Assembly (NCBI RefSeq): GCF_002532045.1
Contig: NZ_NWTG01000007.1
Span: 124,001-188,000 of the forward strand
Direction of reading: 5' to 3'
DNA length: 64,000 nt
DNA from: Bradyrhizobium sp. C9
GTDB lineage: Bacteria; Pseudomonadota; Alphaproteobacteria; Rhizobiales; Xanthobacteraceae
In this document: in pieces, positions 53,172 to 61,649 of the stretch
Numbering within the stretch: the first letter of the stretch is position 1
How the letters are laid out: every line of letters begins with the position of its first letter
Program-made: the position numbers and the translations under genes
The notes under the pieces: generated by a model
Told to the model about the DNA's origin: nothing
What the model saw: only the letters and a program-made list of their open reading frames with translations
Database searches by the model: none

Positions 53172-53554
53172 CCGGTCTCCGGCGGCGTGGTCTGGCGCTT
53201 GACGATCTGCTCGGCGAGCTCGATCAGGATCCGCTTGGTGTCGGGGTCCTTGACGTCGCGGAACACCCGCAGCATGCGCAACTCGAGCAGCGATTGCAGC
53301 GATTCCGACGCCTGGCCGCCGTGTGCCTGGGCTGTGGCGGCGGGCCGGCGATTGAGCATGTCGGCGGCGATCCCGAGCATCTCGGCGACGGTTGCAAGGC
53401 GGCCGGTCTCGATTTTCACGGTGCCGTCGACGCCGTTCTTCTGCAGGGAGGCGCCTGCGCACAGGATCTCGGCGAGATCTGCCTGCGACAGCCCGATTTC
53501 GCGCCAGCGCGCCTGCACCAGTTGATCGATCTGGTCGTCCTGCGATGTGCTCAT
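53168..53554 (-). CDS. hypothetical helix-turn-helix-like protein
   Basis: A 128-aa protein. The N-terminal half (QLVQARWREIGLSQADLAEILCAG, DGTVKIETGRLATVAEMLGIAADMLNRR) is like a diverged XRE helix-turn-helix, and the C-terminal part LLELRMLRVFRDVKDPDTKRILIELAEQIVKRQ is helical, as in small repressors. AGG lies seven bases before the ATG. Possibly a small regulator; DNA binding is not certain. Confidence 0.6.
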   Translation of the reverse strand: MSTSQDDQIDQLVQARWREIGLSQADLAEILCAGASLQKNGVDGTVKIETGRLATVAEMLGIAADMLNRRPAATAQAHGGQASESLQSLLELRMLRVFRDVKDPDTKRILIELAEQIVKRQTTPPETG

Positions 53555-53893
53555 GGTGCGCCTGGGCGATCTCCAGCTACGTCCGTCGACAGCATGTCCA
53601 CGACGATGATTGGTAGCAAATGGAACAGCGGTTCGTCGCGACGGGACTTCTACGGATCATCCGGACCGACAATCGGTCCGGGCGCACCGGGCGAGGTGCG
53701 GGACGATCCGTGCTTTCACGACGGCTCGGCGGTCGGGCCGGGCGGGCACTGCAATACGCACCCATGGTCTGAAATTCCTGTCATCAGGCCGCAGCCTTAT
53801 TATCAAGATCGTGTCCGAATGCAATCTGGGGGTGCTGGTCGAGGCGAATCCAACCCGAGTGTGTGACCTCGCCACAGTTCGCGGCGTTGCCGC
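53555..53893. other. gene-free region before luxR
   Basis: A 339-bp stretch between the HTH-like gene and luxR. It contains a perfect hairpin at 53661-53681 (CCGGACCGA, CAA, TCGGTCCGG) and a plus-strand ORF at 53594-53866 without a ribosome-binding site, whose coding status I doubt. No repeat of the named families is seen. Confidence 0.4.
53661..53681. promoter_or_regulatory. perfect short-spaced inverted repeat near luxR
   Basis: CCGGACCGA and TCGGTCCGG flank CAA. The geometry (nine-base arms, three-base spacer) is close to that of the palindrome in the luxR-luxI gap, but arm sequences differ. It could be a terminator for luxR or a regulator site. Confidence 0.3.
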
Positions 53894-54667
53894 TCACAGG
53901 TCGATGATCCCGAGCGCGATGCTCTTGGCCACCCCGTGCGTCTTGTTGGAGGCCTCGAGCTTGCGCAGCGCCTGCTTGATGAAGCCTTCGACGGTCTCCG
54001 GCGAAATGCCGAGGATCTGCGCGGTGTCGGCCACGGTCTTGCCGCGCGCTGCCCAGGCGATCACTTCCTTCTCCCGCCCCGTGAGCTTGATGGTCTCGGC
54101 GGCGTCGGCGGGCTTCAGGATGGTCGGCGCGTTGCGCTGGTCGCGGTTGACGATGTCCATCGCCCGCTGCACCCAGTAGATCATCAACAGATGCAGTTCA
54201 TGGCGATGGCAGATGAACAGCTTGTCGAAGTCGCGCGGCTGGTCTTCCCAGAAGAACACCGTCGAGCTCGAATGCACGGCGCCGAGCCGGTCGCGATAAT
54301 GGAAAGGCACCACGAAGCCGTCCTTGAAGCCGAACTCGCGGGCGGCATCCATCGTCTTGACCTCGGGCGCCCGCTTGTGGCCGCTGCGCTCCGGCAGCTT
54401 CAGGCCGCTCCAGCTGAACGGCGTGTTGGTGCGTCGCGACCGCGCCAGCGCCGGATCGGCATGGACGAACTCGTTCTGCACATACGCCCGCTTCCAGGCA
54501 TCGGGATAGGTGCCGACATGATAGGGCAGATCAAGGTCGGGCCGACCGGCATCGACAAAGGCAAAGCCCGAGAAGCCGTAGTTCTGGATGACACGGTGCA
54601 ATGACGAGCTGAGCTCGTCGATGGTGTCCGACGCCTCGATGGTTGAAATCGCGTCTACCAGGCCCAT
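53894..54667 (-). CDS. LuxR-type quorum-sensing regulator
   Basis: A 257-aa regulator. The autoinducer domain (1-175) has the conserved acyl-HSL contacts at nearly TraR positions: Trp58 and Tyr62 in YPDAWKRAYVQNEF, Asp71-Pro72 in VHADPAL, and GFKDGFVVPFHYRDRLGAV. The DNA-binding domain (from about 190) reads KLTGREKEVIAWAARGKTVADTAQILGISPETVEGFIKQALRKL. Divergent from luxI, separated by 79 bp with a perfect palindrome. It binds an acyl- or aryl-HSL made by the neighbour and controls the luxI operon. Name not assigned (BjaR/RpaR-like class). Confidence 0.9.
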   Translation of the reverse strand: MGLVDAISTIEASDTIDELSSSLHRVIQNYGFSGFAFVDAGRPDLDLPYHVGTYPDAWKRAYVQNEFVHADPALARSRRTNTPFSWSGLKLPERSGHKRAPEVKTMDAAREFGFKDGFVVPFHYRDRLGAVHSSSTVFFWEDQPRDFDKLFICHRHELHLLMIYWVQRAMDIVNRDQRNAPTILKPADAAETIKLTGREKEVIAWAARGKTVADTAQILGISPETVEGFIKQALRKLEASNKTHGVAKSIALGIIDL

Positions 54668-54675
54668 TGACTAAA

Positions 54676-54694
54676 ACCCCCGGTTTCCGGGGGT
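54676..54694. promoter_or_regulatory. lux-box-like palindrome
   Basis: ACCCCCGGTTTCCGGGGGT is a perfect 19-bp palindrome centred at 54685. A LuxR-type activator centred 42 bases upstream of a start would place transcription near 54727, 20 bases before luxI, with the GGAGG at 54734 in the leader. It also covers the luxR ribosome-binding region. Confidence 0.65.
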
Positions 54695-54746
54695 ACCACA
54701 GTTAACCCCTTTCGTTCCAGATGTTCCGCATTTGGAGGAAAGGATA

Positions 54747-55403
54747 ATGCCGCATTCATTGGACGGCTATCATGCACTCATCACCAGGGAAGAGCTTGAT
54801 CCGGAGCATGTCGGGGCGATGTTGCGGCTACGCAAGCGGCTGTTCGTCGACCATTGCGGCTGGCTTCTGAGCACGACCGGCGACGTCGAACGCGATCAGT
54901 TCGACTGCTGGTACACCGAGCACTGCCTGTTGTTCTCGGGTGTCGATCTGGTCGGCGGCTTTCGGGCGATCCGCACCGATTATCCCTACCTGACCAAGTC
55001 GGTGTTCCCGCAGCTTGCGGTGCGCCGCTTTCCGAGCCGCCGCGACGCCTGGGAGATCAGCCGTTTCGGCGTGCTGCCTGGTGTCGCGAGGTCGCGGACG
55101 GCACGCGTCAACTACGCGCTGATGTTCCGCTTCGCCGAGCTGCGCGGGGCGGCCGCGCTCGTGGCGCTCGCCGACCTTTCCTACGAGCGTTTCCTCACCC
55201 GCATGGAAATCCGCACCCGCCGCTACGGCCCGCCGCAGGTGATCGGCAATGATCGCATGGGCCGCCCGCTGACGGCGCTCGCCGGAGAAATCCCGCTTGG
55301 TCTTTCCGACAATCCCGGCCTGACCAAATTCCTCGACCTCGGACGACAATTGGAGATTCACGATGCCTCACATGTTCTCGGACGTTCGAGCATTCCAGCG
55401 TGA
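54747..55403 (+). CDS. acyl-homoserine-lactone synthase (LuxI family)
   Basis: A 218-aa enzyme making an HSL signal from S-adenosylmethionine and an acyl donor. All LuxI invariants are present: Arg29 and Phe33 in RLRKRLFVDHCGW, Trp39, Asp50 and Asp53 in DQFDCW, Arg73 in GGFRAIRTD, Glu103 and Arg106 in WEISRFGV. The start has GGAGG eight bases upstream. The last 41 bases overlap the P450 gene. Whether the acyl donor is acyl-ACP, acyl-CoA or an aryl-CoA cannot be told from sequence; photosynthetic and soil Bradyrhizobium relatives include CoA-dependent types. Confidence 0.92.
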   Translation: MPHSLDGYHALITREELDPEHVGAMLRLRKRLFVDHCGWLLSTTGDVERDQFDCWYTEHCLLFSGVDLVGGFRAIRTDYPYLTKSVFPQLAVRRFPSRRDAWEISRFGVLPGVARSRTARVNYALMFRFAELRGAAALVALADLSYERFLTRMEIRTRRYGPPQVIGNDRMGRPLTALAGEIPLGLSDNPGLTKFLDLGRQLEIHDASHVLGRSSIPA

Positions 55404-56727
55404 CCCGCTGCGTCTGCTGCTGACGCGCGGCAACGAGGCCGAATCGGGGCTGGTGCCCCTGCGGCTCGGTCCCGCGCCCGTGTTTCTGGTGAACGATCCC
55501 GATCTGCTGCGCCCGATCCTCAAGGCGCCGGAGACCGACATCGGAAAGGGCAAGCTGATCAAGAAGCTGACGCCGGTGCTCGGCCGCAGCTCGCTGATGC
55601 TGAGCGGCGAGGAGCACAAGCGGCGGCGGACGGTGCTGCAGAAGCACATGGCCAAGGGCAGCGTCGAGAAATTCCTGCCGCATATGTGCGCCGAGATCCG
55701 CGCGGTCGGCGCCAGCCTGGCGCGGCTCGGCTCGTTCGATCCGCACCATGTCACCGCGATGCTGGCGTTGCGGACGATCTGCGTCGCGATCTTCGGCTCC
55801 CAGGTGATGTCGTCGGGTGACGAGGAAGCGCTGGTTCAGGCCGTCGGCGTGATCGAGGACGATCTCGCCGAGGAGATGTTCCGCGCCTTGCCGTTCGGTC
55901 CGGTGGCTTGGTACCGGCGCCGGCAGAACCGGGTCTGCGCCAAGCTTGCGATGTCGACGGTGGTGCAGCGTCTGCGCAGCAAGGCGGGCTCAAGCAGCGC
56001 GCTGCGGGATCTCGAGGCGCTCGGCCTCAGCGATCGCGATCTCGAGGACGAGATCCTGACACTGCTGCTGGCCGGCCATCACACCACGGGTTCGACGGCG
56101 GCGTGGATGTTCTACCAGATGGCCGCGGATCCCGCCCTGATGGACGACATTGCCGACGAGGCGGCGGAGTGCATCGGCGACGATGGCGAACTGCGGCTTG
56201 ACGCGGTGAAGCGCGCCAATCTGAGCGCGACGTTCGTCAAGGAGGTCTGCCGGCTCTATCCCAGCGCCTGGTGGTTCTCGCGCGAGGTGATGCGGCCGGT
56301 GACGATCGGCGGGCGCGAGCTCAAGGTCGGCACCTCGCTGTTGATCTGTCCCTGGCAATTGCAGCGCGATCCCAGGCATTTCCCCGACCCGGACCGCTTT
56401 CTGATGACGCGGCGCTACAACACCGACGCCTACATCCCGTTCGGCGCCGGCCCGCGCGCCTGCGCCGGGATGGGGGTTGCGATGCTCGAATTGCAATTGC
56501 TCGCGCTCGAGATCGCCGCGGCCTATCGCTTCACCGCTGTCAGCCCGAATCCGGCGCCGTGGCCGAAAGCCTCGGTGACGCTGATTCCGCCGCCGATGAC
56601 GATCGACATCGAAGTCCGCGAGATGCCATCGCGCATCCTGCATCTCGGCGAGGGAGCCGAGCGGCTGCCATACATTCCATCCGCCAGCGCGGCGTCCATC
56701 AGCTCATTACATTCGGTATCCCAATGA
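55363..56727 (+). CDS. cytochrome P450 in the luxI operon
   Basis: A 454-aa soluble P450. I-helix AGHHTT at residues 237-242, ExxR motif as KEVCRL at 293-298 (Glu294, Arg297), heme-binding FGAGPRACAGMG with Cys367, and the PERF-like DPDRF. The lack of an N-terminal anchor fits a bacterial cytosolic P450 needing a ferredoxin partner, which is not in the window. The overall form resembles fatty-acid hydroxylase-type P450s. It starts 41 bases inside luxI with GGAG seven bases ahead, and its stop overlaps the next start (ATGA). A role in oxidising the HSL, its acyl precursor or a quorum-controlled metabolite is inferred. Confidence 0.9.
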   Translation: MPHMFSDVRAFQRDPLRLLLTRGNEAESGLVPLRLGPAPVFLVNDPDLLRPILKAPETDIGKGKLIKKLTPVLGRSSLMLSGEEHKRRRTVLQKHMAKGSVEKFLPHMCAEIRAVGASLARLGSFDPHHVTAMLALRTICVAIFGSQVMSSGDEEALVQAVGVIEDDLAEEMFRALPFGPVAWYRRRQNRVCAKLAMSTVVQRLRSKAGSSSALRDLEALGLSDRDLEDEILTLLLAGHHTTGSTAAWMFYQMAADPALMDDIADEAAECIGDDGELRLDAVKRANLSATFVKEVCRLYPSAWWFSREVMRPVTIGGRELKVGTSLLICPWQLQRDPRHFPDPDRFLMTRRYNTDAYIPFGAGPRACAGMGVAMLELQLLALEIAAAYRFTAVSPNPAPWPKASVTLIPPPMTIDIEVREMPSRILHLGEGAERLPYIPSASAASISSLHSVSQ

Positions 56728-56984
56728 CAACACACATCACGACGGCCGGTATCGGGCAGAGGGCAATGGATCAAGTGCAAATGCGCAGCTTGCGCGACGT
56801 CATCGCGGTCTTGATCGAGCAGCGCAGCATCGTGACGGCGGCCGGCGCGACCTTCGCCGCACATCTGCTCGACCTCGCGATCATGCAGCTCAGGCTCAAC
56901 GTCAACGATATTTCGGCGGAGGAATTGTCCGGCCTGTCCGACTACGTCGGCGCGGAGTTCACCAGGGACAAGTCCTCGCATTGA
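56724..56984 (+). CDS. small unknown protein in the luxI-P450 operon, 86 aa
   Basis: An 86-aa ORF whose ATG overlaps the P450 stop (ATGA), a sign of translational coupling. It has no signal peptide. A helical core runs MRSLRDVIAVLIEQRSIVTAAGATFAAHLLDLAIMQLRLNVN followed by DISAEELSGLSDYVGAEFTRD. No family recognised. Position makes it a third member of the quorum unit, perhaps a partner of the P450. Confidence 0.65.
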   Translation: MTTHITTAGIGQRAMDQVQMRSLRDVIAVLIEQRSIVTAAGATFAAHLLDLAIMQLRLNVNDISAEELSGLSDYVGAEFTRDKSSH

Positions 56985-57014
56985 TCGCGTAGAGCGTTTT
57001 CGAGCGAGGGGGAT

Positions 57015-57497
57015 CTAGTCCTGCGTCGCCACCAGCGCCTTCATCGCGGCGCCGGCGGCGAGCGCGGCGTCGTTCGGATCGATCTCGATCTGCAGGCCGC
57101 GCTGGCCGCCATTGACGAACACGGTGACATGGGTGAGCGCGGTCTCGTCGATCGCGGTCGGCACCTTCTTCTTCTGGCCGAACGGGCTGATGCCGCCGAC
57201 ATGGTAGCCGGTCAGCCGCTCGGCATCGGCCGGGCGCATCATCCTGGCCGACTTGCCGCCGAGGGCTGCGGCAAGCTTCTTCATGCTGACCTCGCAGTCC
57301 GACGGCACCACGGCGCAGACCGGCTTGCCGTCGACCTCCGCCATCAGCGTCTTCAGCATGCGGTTCGGGTCGACGCCGAGCGCCTCCGCCGCCTGCAGCC
57401 CGATGCTCTCGGCGCTCGAATCGTAGACATAGGTGTGGAGCTTGAAGGCAATGCCTAGCTTGCGCAGCGCAATCGTCGCTTGTGTCGAATTGGGCAT
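57015..57497 (-). CDS. ybaK: Cys-tRNA(Pro) deacylase (YbaK family)
   Basis: A 160-aa tRNA editing protein that removes misactivated cysteine from tRNA-Pro. The GGISPFGQKKKVPTAIDE motif near residue 106 contains the conserved lysine region, and KTLMAEVDGKPVCAVVPSDCEVSMKKLAAALG near 60 is typical. The start at 57497 is preferred over an upstream in-frame ATG at 57551. Minus strand, convergent with the luxI operon. Confidence 0.9.
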   Translation of the reverse strand: MPNSTQATIALRKLGIAFKLHTYVYDSSAESIGLQAAEALGVDPNRMLKTLMAEVDGKPVCAVVPSDCEVSMKKLAAALGGKSARMMRPADAERLTGYHVGGISPFGQKKKVPTAIDETALTHVTVFVNGGQRGLQIEIDPNDAALAAGAAMKALVATQD

Positions 57498-57845
57498 GGT
57501 CCGGGCCGGTTGATACGGCGGAATGATCGCCGCAATGGGCCCGGCGATCAATCGCCCGTACGACCAGCGTCAGGCCACCCAACATTAAATTTCCGCCAGT
57601 CCGGCGCGACCGGGTGCGGCATGGAATTTTCAGGGGATATCAAAGGCTTGTCATCCCTCGAAAAGGCCTAAACGACCCCGTTCTTGCTTGCGCAGCCGAC
57701 CCGCTTCCTTTATCCGGTAGGCGCCTTGCGTGCGCGCGGCCGGCCGCCGCGATTTGGGCTGGGCATATCATGCATGGTCGCTGTGGGCGGACGCGTTTTC
57801 GCCGCGATCATGGTCTCTGAAACACCTGAAGGGAACATCTTCGCA
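57498..57845. other. intergenic region before purA
   Basis: A 348-bp gene-free stretch between divergent ybaK and purA. It must hold both promoters. I see no convincing operator; a TTGTCA near 57648 is a possible -35 for purA. No named repeat is present. Confidence 0.4.
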
Positions 57846-59138
57846 ATGGCCAATGTTGTCGTCGTCGGCGCCCAATGGGGTGACGAGGGGAAGGGCAAGA
57901 TCGTCGACTGGCTGTCGGAACAGGCCGACATCGTCGTGCGCTTCCAGGGCGGCCACAATGCCGGCCATACGCTCGTGATCAATGGCGAGACCTACAAGCT
58001 GGCTCTGCTGCCCTCCGGCGTGCTGCGCCCGAACAAGCTCGCGGTGATCGGCAACGGCGTGGTGTTCGACCCGCAGGCCTTCCTCGACGAGGTCGCCAAG
58101 CTGAAGGGGCAGGGCGTTGCGGTCGGGCCGGACAATCTGCGGATCGCCGAGAACGTCACGCTGATCCTGCCGCTGCATCGCGAACTCGACTCGCTGCGCG
58201 AATCCTCCAACGCCATTACCTCGATCGGCACCACCCGCCGCGGCATCGGCCCGGCCTATGAGGACAAGGTCGGCCGTAGAGCCATCCGCCTGATGGATCT
58301 CGCCGATCTCGATACCCTGCCGCACAAGATCGAACGCCTGCTGGCGCACCACAACGCGCTGCGCCGCGGCAACAATCTCGAGGAGATCGACGGCAAGAGC
58401 ATCCTGTCCGAGCTGTCGGCGCTGGCGCCGAAGCTGTTGCCCTATGCCGAGACGGTGTGGCGGCTGCTCGACCTCAAGCGCCGCGAGGGCAAGCGCATCC
58501 TGTTCGAGGGCGCACAGGGCGCGCTGCTCGACGTCGACCACGGCACCTATCCCTATGTGACGTCGTCCAACACCGTGGCGGCGCAGGCCGCGACCGGCAC
58601 CGGCATGGGCCCGGGTGCGGTCGGCTATGTGCTCGGCATCTGCAAGGCCTACACCACCCGGGTCGGCCAGGGTCCGTTTCCGACCGAGCTGAACGACGAG
58701 ATCGGCGAGGAAATCGGCCGCCGCGGCAAGGAATTCGGCGTCAACACCGGGCGCAAGCGCCGGGTCGGCTGGTTCGACGCCATGCTGGTGCGCCAGACCG
58801 TCCGGACCTGCGGGATCGCCGGGCTGGCGCTGACCAAGCTCGATATTCTCGACGGCTTCGACAGCATCAAGGTCTGCATCGGCTACAAGCTCGACGGCAA
58901 GGAAATCGACCATCTGCCGGCGGGCGAGGGCGCGCAGGCTCGCATCGAGCCGGTCTATGAGATCATCGAAGGCTGGAAGCAGCCGACCGCCAATGCGCGG
59001 TCCTGGGCGGACCTGCCGGCCCAGGCCATCAAGTATGTCCGCCGGGTCGAGGAGCTGGTGGGGTGTCCGGTCACCCTGCTTTCCACCAGCCCGGAACGTG
59101 AAGATACTATTCTGGTACAGAATCCGTTCGAGGCTTAA
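57846..59138 (+). CDS. purA: adenylosuccinate synthetase
   Basis: A 430-aa GTP-dependent enzyme joining IMP and aspartate in AMP synthesis. N-terminal [16 protein letters not shown] (P-loop), GGHNAGHTL near 40, [15 protein letters not shown] near 128, [23 protein letters not shown] near 220, and [15 protein letters not shown] near 300. Full length. ATG at 57846 is chosen; an in-frame ATG 12 codons upstream is possible. It is followed at 35 bp by the proline-rich membrane protein gene. Confidence 0.95.
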   Translation: MANVVVVGAQWGDEGKGKIVDWLSEQADIVVRFQGGHNAGHTLVINGETYKLALLPSGVLRPNKLAVIGNGVVFDPQAFLDEVAKLKGQGVAVGPDNLRIAENVTLILPLHRELDSLRESSNAITSIGTTRRGIGPAYEDKVGRRAIRLMDLADLDTLPHKIERLLAHHNALRRGNNLEEIDGKSILSELSALAPKLLPYAETVWRLLDLKRREGKRILFEGAQGALLDVDHGTYPYVTSSNTVAAQAATGTGMGPGAVGYVLGICKAYTTRVGQGPFPTELNDEIGEEIGRRGKEFGVNTGRKRRVGWFDAMLVRQTVRTCGIAGLALTKLDILDGFDSIKVCIGYKLDGKEIDHLPAGEGAQARIEPVYEIIEGWKQPTANARSWADLPAQAIKYVRRVEELVGCPVTLLSTSPEREDTILVQNPFEA

Positions 59139-59173
59139 CGGGATATTACCTATATCCCACCAATTGTGTGGAA

Positions 59174-60736
59174 ATGGCTGACTACTACCCGCTGATCGCC
59201 CGTGCCATCGCCGGACTGGACCCAACCGCCCCCGGCGAAGCCCGCCGCGCGCTGTATGCGCGGGCGCGGACGGCGTTGATCCAGCAACTCCGCGGCGTGC
59301 AGCCGCCGCTGTCCGAGTCCGAGATCACCCGCGAGCGTCTGTCGCTGGAAGAAGCGGTGCGCAAGGTCGAGTCCGAGGCCGCGCAGCGCGCCCGCGAGGC
59401 GTCGCGCCCGGGCGGCGGGGCTGCCCGCAGCAGCGACCCGCTGCGCCGTGCCAATCCAAGGCCGCCGGAGGCCAATTCCGCCGACAATGCCGCGCGCCCA
59501 CGGCCGCCGGCCGATCCCCGACCGCCGCGCAATTTGCGCCCCGATGCGCCGCCGCCGGCTCCGCCGCGGCCGCAGAACCCGCAGGCTGCTGCCGGCACCG
59601 ATACCCAGGCGCCGCAGGGCCGGCCGATGCCGCCGCGCCGTGGCGGCGAAGGCGCGCCGCCCCCGACGCCGCCGGCTGCCCCGGGTGTGCGTGGCTTCCG
59701 CGACATCACCGCCGATGCCGACGATCTCGGGCGGGCCGCGGCGCAGGCCAGCCGCAACGCGCGCAAGACCTACGCCAACGTGCCGTCGCCCTCGCCGGAA
59801 TTCGACCGGCTCGAGCCGAGCCTCGAAAACCGCGGCGGCGATCCCGAGGCGCCGTATTCCTACGACGAGTCGATCGAGGAGGCGGAGCGCTACACGCCGC
59901 AGCCGCCCCAGGCGCCGCCGCCAACACGGACGCGGGTCAGCAATGCCGAGCGCGAGCCGAAACGGCCGCGTGTCGGATCGATGTTCCCGTTCAAGACCGC
60001 GATCGCGATCGGCATCCTGCTGATCCTGGTCGGCACCGGCTTTCTGTTCCACCAGCAGGCCACCACCTTCGTCAGCAGCCTGTTCAAATCCTCCGCTCCC
60101 GTCGAGGCGCCGAAGGATGCCGCGGCGACGCCTTCGAGCAAGAAGATCACCGACCGCGTCGGCCAGCCGTCGTCGACGGGCGAGCCGGTCGCTCCGGTGG
60201 CGCAGCGCGTCGTGCTCTATGACGAGGACCCGTCGGATCCGAAGGGCAAGCAATATGTCGGCTCGGTGGTCTGGCGCACCGAGCAGGTCAAGGGATCGGG
60301 CAACCAGAAGCCCGACATCGCGGTGCGCGCCGAGATCGACATCCCCGATCGCAAGTTCAAGATGACGATGTCGTTCCGCCGCAACACCGATTCATCGCTG
60401 CCGGCGAGCCACACCGCGGAATTGACCTTCATCCTGCCGCAGGACTTCGCCAATGGCGGCGTCGGCAACGTGCCGGGCATCCTGATGAAGTCCAACGAGC
60501 AGGCCCGCGGCACGCCGTTGGCCGGACTCGCGGTCAAGGTCACCGACGGCTTCTTCCTGGTCGGCCTCTCCAATGTCGACGCCGACCGCTCGCGCAATCT
60601 GCAGCTCCTGAAGGAGCGCTCCTGGTTCGACGTGCCGCTGGTCTACACCAACCAGCGCCGCGCGATCATCGCGATCGAAAAGGGCGCCCCCGGCGAGCGC
60701 GCCTTCAACGACGCCTTCGCGGCGTGGGGTGAGTAA
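59174..60736 (+). CDS. proline-rich membrane protein downstream of purA
   Basis: A 520-aa protein. N-terminal helical region (DYYPLIARAIAGLDPTAPGEARRALYARARTALIQQLRG, 1-75) is followed by a long proline/arginine-rich disordered part (85-275), one membrane helix (TAIAIGILLILVGTGFLFH near 275), and a C-terminal soluble domain (RVVLYDEDPSDPKGKQYVGSVVWR..., 340-520) with mixed beta structure (MTMSFRRNTDSSLPASHTAELTFILP). Orientation would put the C-terminal domain outside. No family recognised by me; such genes recur next to purA in Bradyrhizobiaceae by my recollection only. Confidence 0.65.
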   Translation: MADYYPLIARAIAGLDPTAPGEARRALYARARTALIQQLRGVQPPLSESEITRERLSLEEAVRKVESEAAQRAREASRPGGGAARSSDPLRRANPRPPEANSADNAARPRPPADPRPPRNLRPDAPPPAPPRPQNPQAAAGTDTQAPQGRPMPPRRGGEGAPPPTPPAAPGVRGFRDITADADDLGRAAAQASRNARKTYANVPSPSPEFDRLEPSLENRGGDPEAPYSYDESIEEAERYTPQPPQAPPPTRTRVSNAEREPKRPRVGSMFPFKTAIAIGILLILVGTGFLFHQQATTFVSSLFKSSAPVEAPKDAAATPSSKKITDRVGQPSSTGEPVAPVAQRVVLYDEDPSDPKGKQYVGSVVWRTEQVKGSGNQKPDIAVRAEIDIPDRKFKMTMSFRRNTDSSLPASHTAELTFILPQDFANGGVGNVPGILMKSNEQARGTPLAGLAVKVTDGFFLVGLSNVDADRSRNLQLLKERSWFDVPLVYTNQRRAIIAIEKGAPGERAFNDAFAAWGE

Positions 60737-60768
60737 CGGCCTCAGCACTCACCTCGGTCCTCACGATC

Positions 60769-60795
60769 TCATCGCCCGGCGCTGTCCGGGCGATT
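60769..60795. repeat. short hairpin repeat after proline-rich gene
   Basis: TCATCGCCCGGC, GCTG, TCCGGGCGATT: a palindromic block with CGCCCGG/CCGGGCG arms about 30 bases past the stop. It may end the purA transcript. Confidence 0.5.
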
Positions 60796-60930
60796 CCGTA
60801 TCGCAGCGAAGTCTGGCTGTTGCAGCGCATCGAGGCGATGATCCCGGAACATTGCCGGGCGCTTTGGATTTTCCCTAGAACCGTCGCGTGACTGCGTTAC
60901 ACTCGGCCCGATGTCGGGCAGGGGCACGCC

Positions 60931-61365
60931 ATGAAACGCTATCTGATCTTCGCAGCCATCGGGCCGTTCATCGGCGGCTTCCTGCTGCTGCTCATGACCA
61001 CCTATCAGTCCGGCTACTGGACCGAGACCAATGGCGGCGAAGTGGCGAAGCTGCTCGTCGTGTTCGTGAAGTCGCTGCAATACAATTATCTGTTCGGCAT
61101 CGTGCCGTCGCTGATGTTCGGCGCGATCGACGACATCCTGATGCACATGCGGCGGATCACGCCGACGGTGCGGATGCTGATTGTCGGCGCGGTGGCGTTC
61201 GTCGGCGCGGCGCTGACCTACGCCTCCCACGGCTCCGAAAGCGGCGCCGTGCAGTTCATCCTCTATGGGCTGGTCGGCTTCATCCCGGGCGTGATCACGT
61301 CCTGGCTGGCGCACAAATATGCCGAAGAGCAGCACGTGCCGGCGACGCCGGCATCCCAGCATTAG
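60931..61365 (+). CDS. hypothetical membrane protein (DUF5413-like)
   Basis: A 144-aa protein with four hydrophobic segments (LIFAAIGPFIGGFLLLLMTTY, YLFGIVPSLMFGAIDDILMHM, MLIVGAVAFVGAALTYA, FILYGLVGFIPGVITSWLA). Start after GGGGCACGCC. The pattern resembles a small Bradyrhizobium-specific membrane family (DUF5413 by memory). Unknown function. Confidence 0.6.
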   Translation: MKRYLIFAAIGPFIGGFLLLLMTTYQSGYWTETNGGEVAKLLVVFVKSLQYNYLFGIVPSLMFGAIDDILMHMRRITPTVRMLIVGAVAFVGAALTYASHGSESGAVQFILYGLVGFIPGVITSWLAHKYAEEQHVPATPASQH

Positions 61366-61569
61366 GGCATGTAACCGCTTCCTTTTGAAAAGCAGAAATA
61401 CTCGACTTTGATGTGATCGACGATCTCTGACCGGTCGGCGCATTGAGCGTATCGCGGCCGGACAGGAGACGGTGATTGACGCACGGTGAGCCGGGGGGCG
61501 CGCTATTAGCACAACCTTGTCAATCTATTAGGCGCCGGCTGTAAGCCGCACGCATCGTCGTTCATGCAA

Positions 61570-61587
61570 CTGTCACATGGGCGTCAT
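61570..61587 (+). promoter_or_regulatory. Pho-box-like element upstream of pit
   Basis: CTGTCAC, ATGG, GCGTCAT: two 7-base half-sites with the 11-bp period of a PhoB box (consensus CTGTCAT-N4-CTGTCAT). It lies 63 bases before the transporter start, and the spacing fits a PhoB-controlled promoter. Confidence 0.55.
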
Positions 61588-61649
61588 GTAAACGTAGTCC
61601 CAATGTCACACGGTCGCTTTTGTCCTCCCGCGGCCGTGAGGGCGATCAT

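Noticed and set aside
53594-53866. 90-codon plus-strand ORF with glycine-rich product
   Set aside because: No ribosome-binding site, odd composition, no recognisable domain; it also continues as an open frame far upstream through other genes.
52007-53866. 619-codon plus-strand frame
   Set aside because: It is antisense to the EamA transporter and the HTH-like gene; product is Arg/Gln/Glu-rich shadow sequence.
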